A stretch of 64,000 bases of DNA from Parapristionchus giblindavisi (lineage: Eukaryota > Nematoda > Chromadorea > Rhabditida > Diplogasteridae). Positions 1 through 12,345 of this stretch are shown here, one piece after another. Made by a program: the position numbers and the translations under genes. Each line of letters starts with the position of its first letter. Position 1 is the stretch's first letter. Where the stretch lies: NCBI GenBank assembly GCA_943737045.1, contig CALSFV010000232.1, positions 124,001 to 188,000 of the forward strand, read 5' to 3'. The notes beneath the pieces were generated by a model. That model did no database searches. It worked only from the letters and a program-made list of their open reading frames with translations, and was not told the DNA's origin.

Positions 1-330
1 TTAGGGAACAGGCCTCTTAATACACCAAGTGGTTCACTAGATATTCCCCCATTCCTCGAATGTTAGGGTGCATTGAAAGTGTAATTAGGTTAATGACCGT
101 CTATATTTTCGATATTAAATGCCGCCTTTACCTACGTGTAACACAACATAAATCCACTTCTTTATTCGTTGATCATGTGATGCAAATAATTATTTTGCAA
201 CAAAGTAAACCTATTTTCAACATTTACGAAGTTAATCAAATTTTATAATGCAATGGATCAAAAGCCTAATATGCAGTGGTGTAGTAGATTTCCGCGTTTG
301 TGGAAAAAGTCGTGCAAAAGTCGTGCAATT

Positions 331-490
331 GGCTCCCTCTCTATCATTTTCACTCACGAAAGACATTTAGCGGTGGTTATTTTAATGGTTTATTGGAGTT
401 TGCATATCTATATAACACAGGAAATCTCAATAAAACATAACCACCGCTAAATATAAGTGTCGCTTATGTTTGAAAATGGTAGACAGAGAA
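331..490. repeat. Short hairpin element upstream of the first receptor gene
   Basis: Two arms of about 50 bases (around 331-382 and 434-489) are imperfect reverse complements sharing the motif TTTAGCGGTGGTTA and its complement. The loop is about 50 bases. No coding potential is seen. The first 1.1 kb of the window otherwise holds no recognisable gene. Confidence 0.65.
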
Positions 491-837
491 AGTACTGCAC
501 GAATTTTGCACAACCTTATGCACAGATGCGAAACCATATATGGTGTAGTAAGTTGGGCGTCAACCAAAGGGTACTGTTCCCAATGCCGTTATGCTGCTAT
601 TTTTTAATGTTATATTAATATTTATGTGAACTAAAAAAATAAATAAACTGTTTTTTTTGTGTTACTTGTTTCTTGGATACGTTCCTTCATATTAGCTGAA
701 AATGAATCACAACCTATTCCACAATCTATACACAACCCTTTTATGTTTTCAACATTCCTCTCTCTCGTAATAATCGTCCTTTGCATCACCAATAACTACT
801 GCCATACTCCAGTAACAAGACCATGTGCAACTACATA

Positions 838-1001
838 CAGAGAAAAAGTGTACTCCAAAGCACACAAGACCCGTGAAGTATTACATTATATTTATCACTT
901 TTTCTGAATATTTAACATTTTTGCGTAAAATAACACAAAAAGTGTTAAATATAACACTTTACTCGTCTGGTGTGCTGTGGAGTACACTTTTTTCTGTGTA
1001 G
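838..1001. repeat. Hairpin element just upstream of receptor gene A1
   Basis: The ends AAAGTGTACTCCA and its complement TGGAGTACACTTT face each other at about 843 and 983, and the pairing continues inward with mismatches. It looks like a non-autonomous hairpin element about 150 bases before the A1 start codon, so it lies in what should be the A1 promoter region. Confidence 0.6.
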
Positions 1002-1147
1002 AACAATTCACATATGAAATAATCTAACTACAGATGTTGTCACATCGTCTCCTAATCGTTTGTTTGATAAATCAAATTAACCTTTGTAGATTAAATTAGA
1101 TGCGACGATAGGCAACGGAATTCAAGAAATCCATTCTTTTGGTGATC

Positions 1148-4100
1148 ATGAGCAACGATTCGCTCCGCTATAATTTGCACTGGGATCGTGACTTTCTGTT
1201 TACATTTGTAACGTCGTGAGTTTTTTCTGTTGATTTAATATTCTCCGTGATTATTTTTCAAAATATTTTTTAAAACGATAAGCGAATCAAATTAAAGTTT
1301 TGACGTTGCAGTTACGAGCAAGTTGTAACAATTATATCAATTACGTGTGTACATCCATACGTTTTCTATATTCTCCTGTGCAAGAGTTCGTTATATTATA
1401 AAGATATCAAATGGGGATATATCTGCGTTCAGGTAGCCTTTATTATTACAATTATTATTATTTCGATTTAGTAAATATAACCGTTCAAAAGTTGATATTT
1501 ATCGATTTTATCTATCTATGTAATTTAAAAAAAACTCTTTACTGTATGGATATTAGTCTGGCAGTCAACTGTCTAGCAAATTCAAATAGACGAGTGTGGC
1601 CAGCGCCGTCTTTATAATATATTCCGTATAAAATGTACTTATATAATTGCCTTGCTACTGGCAGCTAAACAAAGAAAGAACTATCGATTGACTCCCCACT
1701 ATTTCCTCCATTCCCTCCCAGCTCTCTGATCTACCTACTATCTGACTTGTGCTCTCTCTAAACATAGAAACACAATGTGGCTGTGGCAGGCAATTCTCGT
1801 AACAAATAAACAAGTGTATTTTATACGGTCAAAAATTCATTTTATCATATATTTGCATCCGTGCCCTTTTCAGTTCTTCCATTTTATCTTTGAGTTATTT
1901 TGTTTCTTCCTATTTCAAATCTATTTCGTCCTGCCTTATCCGATTATATACTGTCGTGGAATATTATGCAGATATGAAATCCCTAAACCTGTTTTACGGG
2001 TCCGTTTGTGTCTAAAGCTATTTTCAACAAAAATGTATGTATTAGGCAGTTCTGGCTGTGAGTATGTTAGTGTGTGGAATCCCGTTTCTCTTCATTTTAC
2101 TAAGAATGCATCAATCGATAATGCGAAGAGCGAATGTTCGGCCGCAACTTTCGTTGAGGTATGTATTTTATTAACGATTGTAACTTGAAGGTCAAGTTGA
2201 TCTAAATTTAAAAAAAAACATTATTTCCTTTCGGTAGGGGACACGGTAGTTTTCGCATAAGAATTTTCCCGTCTTCCTTTAGTCCGTATCTTTGCAAAGA
2301 TGAGATTAGCGCATTTTCTGAAATCCCTTTAAAGAAGGGAAACCGGGAGATTTGGGGTAAGCTATTATCATGAAGAACGTGTAACAAACGATGTGGCATA
2401 TTGTCCTCTTATGGAAGCATAGGCCGTGTAGCTCATTATTAGTGATTAGTACTCAACGCTTCTAACCGCTCCGCGATTCGACTGCCGTTTGCCATTTTTA
2501 ATATATATATTTATCTCTCAAATACGAATATTTGCACTTTCCGTGTCGCAACAACGAAATTAAAGCTCGGATAATTTTAATAATAAGCTTCAGAAAACTA
2601 ATGATGAAAGGGAAGAACGGAGAAAATCTAGATAATTGCTTTGGCTGCGCCCTGACAATAAAATCTTCCTTGTTTCAGTGCGCAAGCGCTAATAATGTTC
2701 CTCATCTGCGCTCTATATGCGTGCAATGTGGCCGGATTCACTTACTATGGCGAAGAAACCGATGCTGAACAAGAACTCATTACGGTACCTTTGCCGGCTT
2801 GATTTGAAAACAATGTTTGCACACAAGATACATTAAAAGCTACGATTACGATAAATACGCTTACACCAAACACTATCGTGAAAACGGTTCTGGTAGTAAA
2901 TGAATGAGTTAAAATCTTCAAAGGTTGCGTAACCTCTCTCAATAGTCTCTTCGACGAGTATTGCTTTCTCGTTGTGAGAGAACAGAGAAATAGTGCGCAC
3001 AATGTAGAGATGATTGTGAGAGGTTGCGCTGTTTAAAGGAGAGCAAAAACAATATCGTATGTGATTGAAAGCTTTGTATATGCCGAAGGATTCAGTGTCC
3101 GAAATTTCCCGATTTCACGACTTTTGAAACCGGGAAAAACTTTATTATATTTCCCGCACGCGCCTGGTTCAGACCATCCTAGTACTTCGAAAGTGGTAAT
3201 CGGAATGATCAGTTTTCATTGCTGAATTTTTCAGAGCCCCGACCTCTCTTGGTTACAGGACCGGCCAGGGAAGGCTTTCATTTTCGGGACTCCTGGGCAA
3301 CCTGGTTTTCTCGGCAACCGTAATACTCATATTAATATTGTATAAACTCACAGAAATAATTGCACCAAACATAAACCTGCAATGCTTTCAAAAGCTTGCA
3401 TTCTACGGATTGTACGTGTTTTTGCTCAGAAACCCTGGAATGTAAGCATTTGAAAGCTGTAAGTGTTTGGTGTACAACGATAAAATATAAAGATAAAACT
3501 GTCTAGTTAGCGCAACGTCGCGGGTTCGAAACCTATTGTCGATCTTCTCCATTTTCAAAATTTCACGCCTTTGCAAGCACAATCAAACATGATTCATTCA
3601 TGATTCTAGCGATCAATATGCTGAATTAGCATAAAATATTTTATGAATGGTATGTAGAATAACGTTTCCTATCTTTCTGTCTTCACAGTATTTTTGAAAA
3701 TAGTTGTTTAATATTGTGCGTATAAAATGTACTTGCATAAGAAGATGACAAATGGTGCTAACGAACGGAAGTCACAATCGAGAGGCAAGCGAGATGTAGT
3801 CTTCTACATCTCGCCCCGCCTCTCGATTGTCTCACCGCTGCCTCTCTCTAACCCGGCTGACCTTCGCCGCGCGCTATATTATATATAAAAGAGATCGGCA
3901 TAGTTTCTGAACCATGCAAAACCAGAAAGTCTCTTATGGGCTACTCTCGTACCAAATAAACAAGTGTATTTTATACGGTCAATAATTGTATTTTATTCAC
4001 AATTTAAAAAATAACATCAGTCATATTCCGAAATAATCTTTCTAATCATGCGTTTTTATTAATAACGAATCCCGTTATAGATATAATATTGGTAAAAGTT

Positions 4101-7100
4101 ACTTACTTGACTCTCGGCTTCTTGGAAACTATTCTCACACAACATGCTGTGCACACGATGAAAATGGTACTTTTTTCAAAAACTTATTTTGTATAATTTT
4201 GTAAAACTTTGTTAGATAATCATAATAATATTAATAAAAAATGCTTATCGTTTCTCGAACAAGAGAAAATATTCTATGTAATATATGTATTGATTAAAAA
4301 CGTAAGAACGACGAAAAATACTGTAATAAATAGATCAGACGATGAGCTTCAGTGAATCAATCAATTTGTTTCACGTGGTGGTGCGTGCAGTGAGTCATGA
4401 CAGGGGTCCTGATCAATCCTCTTACTTTTTATCACTCATCAGTTAATCGCTAACAACTAGAGTTGACTATTCGGGAGCGATTTCGGGCCCGCAATGGCAT
4501 CGCAACGACTACTTTATTCCTATTCCCACCGGTATTTTTGTGATCGGTCGTTCTTCTTTATTCTCTGCCCGCAATCACTCCCGAATAGCCAACTCTACTA
4601 ACAACCCAATAAGAGCTCCGTCCAATGTGTAAAAAGTGTTATATTAGGTGGACGGGGATTGTGTTTCAGCTTCATTTTTGCTAATACCCGCAACAAATGT
4701 ACCACAAAAAATTCTGCAAGATTTATTTTTCAAAGCAAATTCAGGGGAAATTTTACACGTTTTTTTGTAGCTATGAATCGATTTTTAGCACTTCATTTCT
4801 CACTACACTGCAACTCAACGAACTCAACGACGACTGATCAATACTTTCTTGCTGCAGGTGCGTTAAACATTGAAACAACCAAAGAGTGCCAGAAAAAAAG
4901 TAGGATTAACAAAGTAACCTAATATTGGCGTCTTAAGGCTTCTATAATTAGAAAAGAATATTTAATAGAAAATATTTAGCTTCGACTTTCGTATTAACCA
5001 AACAGCTTATTTTTCAGCTATCTGGATCGCTTATGACATACGTTCTTCCTTTTGCAATTCTTGCATTATTCTTCCAATTCGATTGCTCATCCTTACCTCC
5101 TGTTATCCTCGCGTTTTGCAGGCTCATAATTCCGGTAGGGACGTCTTGTTAAGAATGAGAAACCACCATCGGTGTTAAAAAAGAGAAATGGTGTGCGAGA
5201 CTTTGAAAGGCTCATGTTGCCTTTAAAAGAGTATCCATATCACGCGTATCGCGTAAGGATCGAGACAAAATCGTGGGGTGTCCGGGCAAAATATAATCCC
5301 TATCATATTGAGTATTTTTGGATAGCCCTGACAGTGCCGGAGAAGATAGCGTTTCGATTTTTTGTCTAAGATCAATTTCGACGAAGACAGACGCCGTTGA
5401 CTGTCGGAATTTGTGGAAACGTCCTGACTTTCGCCCGAAATAGCTCGCTTTGGAATGGGAATAGCGAAAATATCACAAAGACATAAATTGTAGAGAATTT
5501 TCAGGAGAATCGAAATAACACAAGAAGAAATTTCAAAATCGATTTTTTATCAGCTTCTGTGGCGGAAAGCTGACGTTTGCACCGCAAATCGAAAGTGCAA
5601 TTTTTTATTGGCTCAGATGGTAGATATTGTGAAGACGCATCGATTGATGTATACTTTATGGGGTCGAATCGTGACCGCAATGTGAGTTTTTCCCAAAAAA
5701 AACGAGTCTGAAATCCCGGACGAGACTCTCACAACTTAATTTGGCGATGAGATATGTGTTATAGTTCATTTGAACGCCCTTTTTCTGTAGATTACGAATA
5801 TGTGCTTTAAAAATGCAAAAGAGGTCTGTGCACGGACTAAAGCATGTCAAATTTAGTAGTAATTGCCACCTCGCAATGATGCGCACACTGGTAGGCTAGG
5901 TCTCCGTGTTATTTCTGCGAGCTAGTGGTGGTAGAGCTAGCTAGTGGTCCTCGTTTTCCGTTTCCCCAGTTTTTTTTCTTCCAATAGTGAGTTGCAAGCG
6001 TCGACGAGAATCCACTTGAACCGGCTGTAGGGAACCTTCTTCATTCTTTTGTAGTAGCTTCACACTGTTGTTTAACATCTTTCATGGGTCTAGCCTAACC
6101 AAGTTCTTCAGATATATCGTAATAACTCATCTTTATCTCTGGGCCAATACTAGTTCGCAGACATAACGCGTAGAACTAACCCACCAGTGCGCGCATCATT
6201 GCGAGGTGGCAATTGCTCCACATTTGACAGGCTTTAAGTCCGTGCACAGAACTCTTTTGCATTTTTAAAGTACATATTCGTAATCTACAGAAAAAGTTCT
6301 TTCAAATGAACTATAACACATTTCTCATCGCCAAATTAAGTTGTGAGAGTCTCCTTGTTAGCCGATTTCTGGCTCGAGAGATGGAAGGATCACTTTGATC
6401 TACCCACTCGTCTCTCGCTGATCATTGATATTTCCTGGTATTTCTGTACACTGAACTCGAAACAAAACAAAGAAATAAATGAAAAGCATAACTAACAATA
6501 AAACCTAATTCAAAGAAGGAATTAGCATGTAAACAATGGACATATAAACAAACAACAATCTATTTGTCAAAGATGGAGTCTCTTCCGTCTGCGATAGTCT
6601 CTCGAAGGAAACCTCCACATCCTGCTTATCAGTAATAATCTCATCAAATTTGTCTTCATCCTCGTCCTCATTCTCCTTCTCAAAAACGTCATCTTCCATA
6701 TCCGATTCCGCATCCCTTCTCATGGATAGATGGTCGATTCACAGAGAGGTAGCACATACTCGAGTCAACAATATATTCAGTAATTAACAATATATTCAGT
6801 ATCTACCATCTGAGCCAATAAAAAATTGCACTTTCGATTTGCGGTGCAAACGTCAGCTTTCCGCCACAGAAGCTGATAAAAAATCGATTTTGAAATTTCT
6901 TCTTGTGTTATTTCGATTCTCCTGAAAATTCTCTACAATTTATGTCTTTGTGATATTTTCGCTATTCCCATTCCAAAGCGAGCTATTTCGGGCGAAAGTC
7001 AGGACGTTTCCACAAATTCCGACAGTCAACGGCGTCTGTCTTCGTCGAAATTGATCTTAGACAAAAAATCGAAACGCTATCTTCTCCGGCACTGTCAGCA

Positions 7101-7416
7101 CTCTCTAAAAATGCTTTCTACCAGATTTTCATTTTTTCATTGTCCGTTAGTTGTACCGATCCTTACGCGACACGCGTGATATACAATTTGAATCCCCTTC
7201 GACACTCTATCGCAGAAAGGAATTCCGAGAGCGTCGCCAGAGGGGATAGCGCAACTTTCCTTCCAATTTTCCAGATTATCTTCTCAATTGATTCTCCGCA
7301 GTTCTCACTGGTTTTCATTCTGAAAAATCCTCCCAGAAAGGTATTGCAAAATTTTTTAGAACCTCTAATTTTAATATTTTCAGAGAAAAATTTCGGGCCG
7401 CGTGAACAGCAGATAA
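1148..7416 (+). CDS. Receptor gene A1: serpentine 7TM chemoreceptor, Srh/Sri-like (intact)
   Basis: Probable seven-transmembrane chemosensory receptor of the nematode Str superfamily; the exact subfamily is uncertain. Exons read from the sequence: 1148-1215, 1312-1432, 1874-1999, 2046-2158, 2679-2784, 3235-3319, 4081-4166, 4789-4857, 5018-5134, 7275-7340, 7384-7416. Joined they stay open for about 329 residues. The start MSNDSLRYN matches the family first exon. Landmarks are HPYVFYILL in TM1, LPYPIIYCRGILCR in exon 3, ILLRMHQ in exon 4, SPDLSWLQD in the exon 6 loop and TQRTQRRL in exon 8. If the last 43-base intron is not spliced, exon 10 reads on to 7424 and the protein has 346 residues. All internal junctions are GT-AG. 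Introns 2, 4, 5, 6, 7 and 9 each contain a repeat; intron 9 holds a 1.9 kb foldback. Confidence 0.8.
1620..1830. repeat. CGTATAAAAT-ended element in A1 intron 2
   Basis: It begins CCGTATAAAATGTACTT and ends with the inverted form AAGTGTATTTTATACGG. The same ends occur near 3717, 18810, 25893, 48486 and 50124. The interior is about 180 bases and differs from the longer copies. It is non-coding. Confidence 0.6.
2330..2500 (+). repeat. tRNA-like SINE fragment in A1 intron 4
   Basis: A CGTGTAGCTCA A-box-like motif at about 2424 is followed by a B-box-like GCGATTCGACTGCC about 50 bases later. The upstream part (TATCATGAAGAACGTG, near 2367) is repeated near 35940 together with the same tRNA-like segment, so this is a dispersed family and not a tRNA gene. 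Confidence 0.5.
2918..3044. repeat. Hairpin MITE, TAACCTCTC family, in A1 intron 5
   Basis: A near-palindrome of about 120 bases with the core GCGTAACCTCTCTCAAT and a central AGAGAACAGAGAAATAG. Relatives lie at 32485-32590, 34795-34922 and 58037-58162. Ends of several copies read TTTAAAGG or CCTTTAA, which would fit a TTAA target (piggyBac-like); that is an inference. Confidence 0.7.
3490..3716 (+). repeat. tRNA-derived SINE, 5'-truncated copy, A1 intron 6
   Basis: It shares CTAGTTAGCG, the B-box GGGTTCGAAACC and the tail CATGATTCTAGCGATCAATA with the copies at 50585-50880 and 36600-36920. The A-box half is missing or diverged here. Confidence 0.6.
3717..3983. repeat. CGTATAAAAT-ended element, long form, A1 intron 6
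   Basis: Ends are CGTATAAAATGTACTTG and CAAGTGTATTTTATACGG. The interior carries a small perfect hairpin (GAGATGTAGTCTTCTACATCTC), a TATA-like TATATATAAAAGAG and the stretch GTTTCTGAACCATGCAAAAC. The same interior recurs near 25893 and, inverted, near 50124, and more degraded near 18810. The conserved TATA-like interior is unusual for a passive hairpin element. Confidence 0.65.
4462..4600. repeat. Hairpin element in A1 intron 7
   Basis: AGAGTTGACTATTCGGGAG at the left pairs with CTCCCGAATAGCCAACTCT at the right, with a GC-richer interior. It is about 135 bases and non-coding. Confidence 0.65.
5240..7180. mobile_element. Large foldback element inside A1 intron 9
   Basis: Outer arms of about 390 bases (5240-5635 and 6800-7180) are reverse complements, for example GCGTAAGGATCG against CGATCCTTACGC. 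A second, inner pair (5724-5891 and 6190-6355) is offset, so about 440 bases (6356-6800) sit only in the right half. That extra stretch holds an acidic minus-strand frame (6505-6723) rich in D and E, with no recognised domain. The element separates exon 9 from exon 10 of A1. Confidence 0.7.
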
Positions 7417-7424
7417 AGACTTGA

Positions 7425-8990
7425 AACGCCGTATTCATTGCACAAATTATATATAGTTCGAAGTTGACCTTGATTGTCTACCATTTGTTTCGTGTGGAAG
7501 ATCGTGTATTTGTTGTTTTTGTGACTTAATAATTATATCTTTATGTGCGTTTCAGGTAAGAATGATAATGAGATACATAGAGAAATGCATTAGGGACACA
7601 TACGCTTAAATAAGCTTAAATATGTAAAATTAATGTTATTTTATACAATGAAATAGCTTGCAGAATGATAAAAATACATTATAAGTTTACGAAAATTTGA
7701 ATGTCCCTTGAAAGAAGTCAATTAAGAATATTGTTTCTCATTCTTTCTCAGAGAAAAAATTTTAAATGTCATAATACGATTATGATCCGATAGAGAGTAT
7801 AGTCCAAATAATATGTAGATAATTCACACAAAAACTAGCAGCATACAAGGAACAGTTACAGTTTTACAGTTTAACGACCTTTATCCCAACTCTAAGGACC
7901 TTAAAAGGAACAGTTCTAGAAAACTTTGAGTGCATGTGATCTCAGTTATTCAAGAGATTTTAATTATTTTCGGTCTGTGAATTCGAATGACAAGAATGTG
8001 CTATAATATGAACAACAATAATATTCTCAAGCGACTATCGACCTTCTCGCGGTGTTCCAGCATTAACTTTTGAATTTTTTTCAGAAATTTGTTCAACTTC
8101 GTTTTTTTCATTATTTCATCTACAGATCTACATACAATATACGGGAAGATAATTAGATATACTGAAACCACAACCATCCATATTGTTGAAAATGCACTGC
8201 GTCACTCGTGTTATATTTTAGCGCAGCACTCAATTCATCTATTATAGTACAATTCTTCCAAGTTTTATAGCCTTTCTGATTTAGTGAAGTCCACGTAGAA
8301 TTGTCTGCTCTACTACCCAAATTCTGATTGCAAGATCGAGAGTAGCGAAATAATGATCATCAGTAGAATGCAGCGGCCGATAACTCTAGTGACCGGTCTG
8401 ACCTGGAGTAATCATCGATACAAAATTCTTGTTGTAGAATTGTGTGCACTGTCTCGGCGCTGTAGATGCTTCAGGCGCATACGGAGAGCATAGCTTCTGC
8501 TAGTATTAACTGAAAACGTTGTGAACGTTTCTCCCGCTCTATTTCTGCTAGACTTCTTTCTCTGTCTTCAACAACCGAATAATAAGAGTGGTGTATTGTT
8601 TATCACAATGAGGCAAACCTGTAGTACATACAAATTTTTGTTCTTTGATATGTTCTTTGAAATCTCCAACGTGTAGATTCACTCCCCGCGTGTTCTGTGA
8701 CAGGCGCTTAATAAGGGGGTGTTTCACTTATTATTTGTTAATTTATAATGATATTAAGTTGATCAATGGCTTAATTCCATACCACAATTTTCACGCTAGT
8801 TTCTTTTTTTTTTCATATTCTGTGCCAGTTATTGCACGACATTGAGATAGCCAGGGCGTTCTTCTGTAGCGTCTTCTCTTCTATTCTTGATGTCGATCAA
8901 ATTGTCAATTACAATCTTTTCCGTGAGAAGTATAAATAAACCAATTTAAATATTCTCCGACTTATCCATTATTATAGAATTTTTGCACTA
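7425..8990. other. Intergenic, no gene recognised
   Basis: AT-rich sequence with no convincing exon on either strand. The part at 7930-8305 is repeated, inverted and split, at 19040-19075 and 19740-19862, so it is probably a remnant of a dispersed element. Confidence 0.5.
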
Positions 8991-8994
8991 GATA

Positions 8995-9353
8995 CAGTGC
9001 TGGCCAATATTCTATCATATTTTGGTTTTTCAGCCATAACTTTTTTCGCAGTCAACCGTTTCTCTTCATTTTTTATTATGTTTGTATAGATGGTACTGCG
9101 ATATAGTAATCCAATTTGTATCCATATTGAATCACAAACAACGGAATAGTGATCATTTTTCGAAAAATGACAATTTTCAGCGAATGCAGCACCTGGGAAT
9201 ATCGGCCATTGACGGCACCGGGACAACTTGGGTTCAGTTCTACGTGTGGAATATCCATCTATACAAACATACTAAAAAAATGAAGAGAAACGGTTGACTG
9301 CGAAAAAAGTTATGGCTGAAAAACCAAATATGATAGAATATTGGCCAGCACTG
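8995..9353. mobile_element. Tc1-like MITE with about 100 bp inverted ends
   Basis: The element starts CAGTGCTGGCCAATATTC and ends with its complement, flanked by TA on both sides (8993-8994 and 9354-9355). CAGTGCTGGCCAA is the characteristic start of Tc1 terminal repeats. The 359 bases hold no transposase, so it is a deletion derivative or MITE. Confidence 0.85.
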
Positions 9354-9665
9354 TATTTCAGTAATGTTAGTCTTTCGATAACAGAATCGCACGGCCAAAT
9401 TGTTGCCAATTTTAAAAATGTAATGTTATTTGTGCAAAAATTATTGTTTTGGGTTATATGCCGTCATGCGTAATTTTTTAGTTTGTGATTTTAATCTGCT
9501 GCTGATTAAAAAATGAAATAATTACCACAACCCAAAATCTATTCATAACCCAATTACACACGTACATCCCTACATCGTGACATTTATATATTTTTTCAAT
9601 CAACGTGCGTGTGCACGAAACGAGACAGATAATGATATCGAAAGAAAAAAGATTTTAAAAAAATA

Positions 9666-11769
9666 TTAGGTTGTAACATAAGTTCCTTTGGATTTTGAGG
9701 TGAACATTCAAATAAAATTATCTTTGTTTATCGACGACACTGCGGATGGATATATTTACTGTTGTAGCCGATGGGTCCCTGCTGTAATCCAGCAACACCG
9801 TGGGCTCACTACTTTTGGTAAAACTTGGGTTATTGTGCAAACTGTGAGGCCAATCACCTTTCGACATCTTCCCTGTTCTTCAACTTTTCATTTACGTAAG
9901 TGGGAGGACTTAACTAAAAGAAAAAAAACACGAGAGAGTAAGGCCCGGAGGGTGAGGAGGGACAGGTAGTATATGCCAGAAAAATTTGACTGTCTTTATA
10001 TAACGGATTTTAGTTGGTCAGTGCGAGCGGAGCCGTGACGAAAAAAACATTTGACAGCGCTGTGAACGTGGCCATATGAGCTATGGCTTCAAATCTTGTA
10101 GTTTTCTACAATAGAGGTCCCCGATTATTTCAGTGACCTCAACTATACACATGCAATTCATTGGCTCCTTTCAAACTTCTTTGAACATAGAGCATCTCCA
10201 TTTTCTGATCTTTTCAGGCTTAGTGGTCGATTCTAGTTTCTCTGCTTTTCAAATTCACTGGCTAATATGCACACTATTATTGCGAATGATCCATCTCTTC
10301 AACCAAGCTACAAGATTGTCAACTCAGGCGCTTGCTCTTTTAAAGCCACACCCCGAGCTATTAATTCGAGTGATAATTGAGATTTGAAAGCGCGGTTTTT
10401 GGATAAGGCAGAAACACTCTGGCAGATGAAATAATTATAGTGTGACCATCTCTGAACAACGACGACACCATAGAAAGCTTGCAAAAGTCGCGAAACAGGT
10501 AGAGAACCCGAACCCACGTGGAAACGACTGCTACGTAACAGTCGAACCCCTGAGCCATGATGGCGATGTTACCAAAAGAGTATTCCTGGTATTTGATATT
10601 GGAAGTACTACACACCCTTCATCATCATAGCTCTGCTAATCAACTTGAAACATATTTCATCACATCTTTCATGTATTTGATATTAGCATATCAATTGCTC
10701 GATTTTGCATACTCCAAATCAGACATAATGAGGACTAGTTGTCATACCCGGGAAATAGCATTCGGAAAAATCACTTGCTGCCAGAGTGTGCCTGCCAACT
10801 CAGCTCAAACATTAATATAGGGAGAACTCTTTTTTTAGCTCGGGGTCTTCCTTTAAGAAAAATAAAAGAGGTAGAGGTCCCAATCCGCGATTTTATTCAA
10901 ATTCACGTCAAATGACCACTATTCGTATTCTCAACTTTTTGAGTTTTTCAAGCTTACTTAATTCTAGCGAAATAGTGGGTGTGGATGATCCAAGTGTGGC
11001 AGACATTCAAGGAGGGGTATCATATTGATCGCTCTCCTTTATGCATCGTTACATTTGCCTGACGCGCCTACGCCGTCACGTAAAAAAACGTTACATTTGG
11101 CGACGCGCGCGTCGACGTCAATTTTGGAGTGTGTTGGGTCCCAAGTGGAAAACCCTGAATGTCATCAGGGGTACGGTAAAAGGTTACGGTAGCCAACCAA
11201 TATTGATCGATGGTTACGGTAACTTCCTACCGTACCCCTGATGACAATCAGGGTTTTCCCCTTGGGACCCAACACACTCCAAAATTGACGTCGACGCGCG
11301 CGTCGCCAAATGTAACGTTTTTTTACGTGACGGCGTAGACGCGTCAGGCAAATGTAACGATGCATTAAGACGAAAAGCGCATCTCAAAAGTCAGGACCAT
11401 ACCGCCGTGACCATTCCTCTTTTTCATAATATAATTTCCGATTTTAAATTTATGTAAGCAATTAGTCAGCGTATGGGTGGAGGGTACATATGTGTGGTAC
11501 ACCTAACCTAGCTGGTGATTGATTTTTGTTAAATGCGAGAGAGAGCCGGGAACAAATTAGACTTTAAAACTTGATTTTCAATTTATGCAAAAAGGCGAGA
11601 CATACTAATCATTAAATGGACGTCTCAATCTATGATACTGTGGGTTATGTAGAGGGGGGCACTAATTATTTATATGCACCACTGCAGGGAGCTCCGTTCA
11701 AAACGAAGCGAGAAACAACAGTGTAAACACATCATACTCAAATCCAAAGGAACTTATGTTACAACCTAA
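9666..11769. mobile_element. Mariner-like non-autonomous element
   Basis: Ends read TTAGGTTGTAACATAAGTTC and the exact complement, with TA on both sides (9664-9665 and 11770-11771). TTAGGTTG ends are typical of mariner elements. No transposase motif was found in its 2.1 kb. A separate 325 bp palindrome (11041-11365) lies inside it. Confidence 0.75.
11041..11365. repeat. Near-perfect palindromic element, GC-rich ends
   Basis: The whole 325 bases fold on an axis near 11203. Both strands therefore encode almost the same 66-residue frame starting MHRYICLTRLRRH, which is a by-product of symmetry and not a gene. Related palindromes occur at 23415-23705 and 41690-41960, sharing a TTGGGTCYCRAGTGGAAA-like segment. 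Confidence 0.8.
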
Positions 11770-12345
11770 TATGTCGGTACTAAATCAGATGAAATTGCAT
11801 AGGGGCCGTTTGTGGATGATAGATCTCCAGTACTAAGACAACTTGTGCTAGTAGAATCATTTGGAATATTCTTGCGGCAATATGCTTTTATTGTTAGTTT
11901 TAAATTTTTTCAATGTTTTTCCGTTTGTTCACGAAAGTATTCGCGGGAGTCCACCTTTCAATGCTTTTTTCACGTACCTATTACGGATGTTTGATAAATT
12001 AAATTAAATTAAGGTTTGAAGATTAAATTGGAGGCAAAGATAGGAAACTCCATTATTTGTGATCATGAGCAACGAATCGCTCCGCTATAATTTGTACTGG
12101 GATCGTGACTCTCTGCTTACATTTGTTATATCGTGAGTTTTTGTTCTTAATATAATATTCTCTGTGTATATTTTTGCACATCAAAATGTACTGTAAATTT
12201 ATTAACGATGAGGAAAAGAAGCAAATAAAAATAAAGTTTTGACGTTGCAGCTACGAGCAAGTGGTAACTATAATCTCAATTATGTTTCTGCATCCATACG
12301 TTTTCTATATCCTCTTCAGTAAGAGTTCGTTATATTATACAGATA

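Noticed and set aside
6505..6723. Acidic 72-residue frame inside the A1 intron 9 foldback
   Set aside because: Low-complexity D/E run from a CTCATCCTC-like repeat, with no domain and no partner exon.
11041..11365. Two overlapping opposite-strand frames with the same 66-residue product
   Set aside because: They arise because the element is a palindrome; there is no evidence of a gene.
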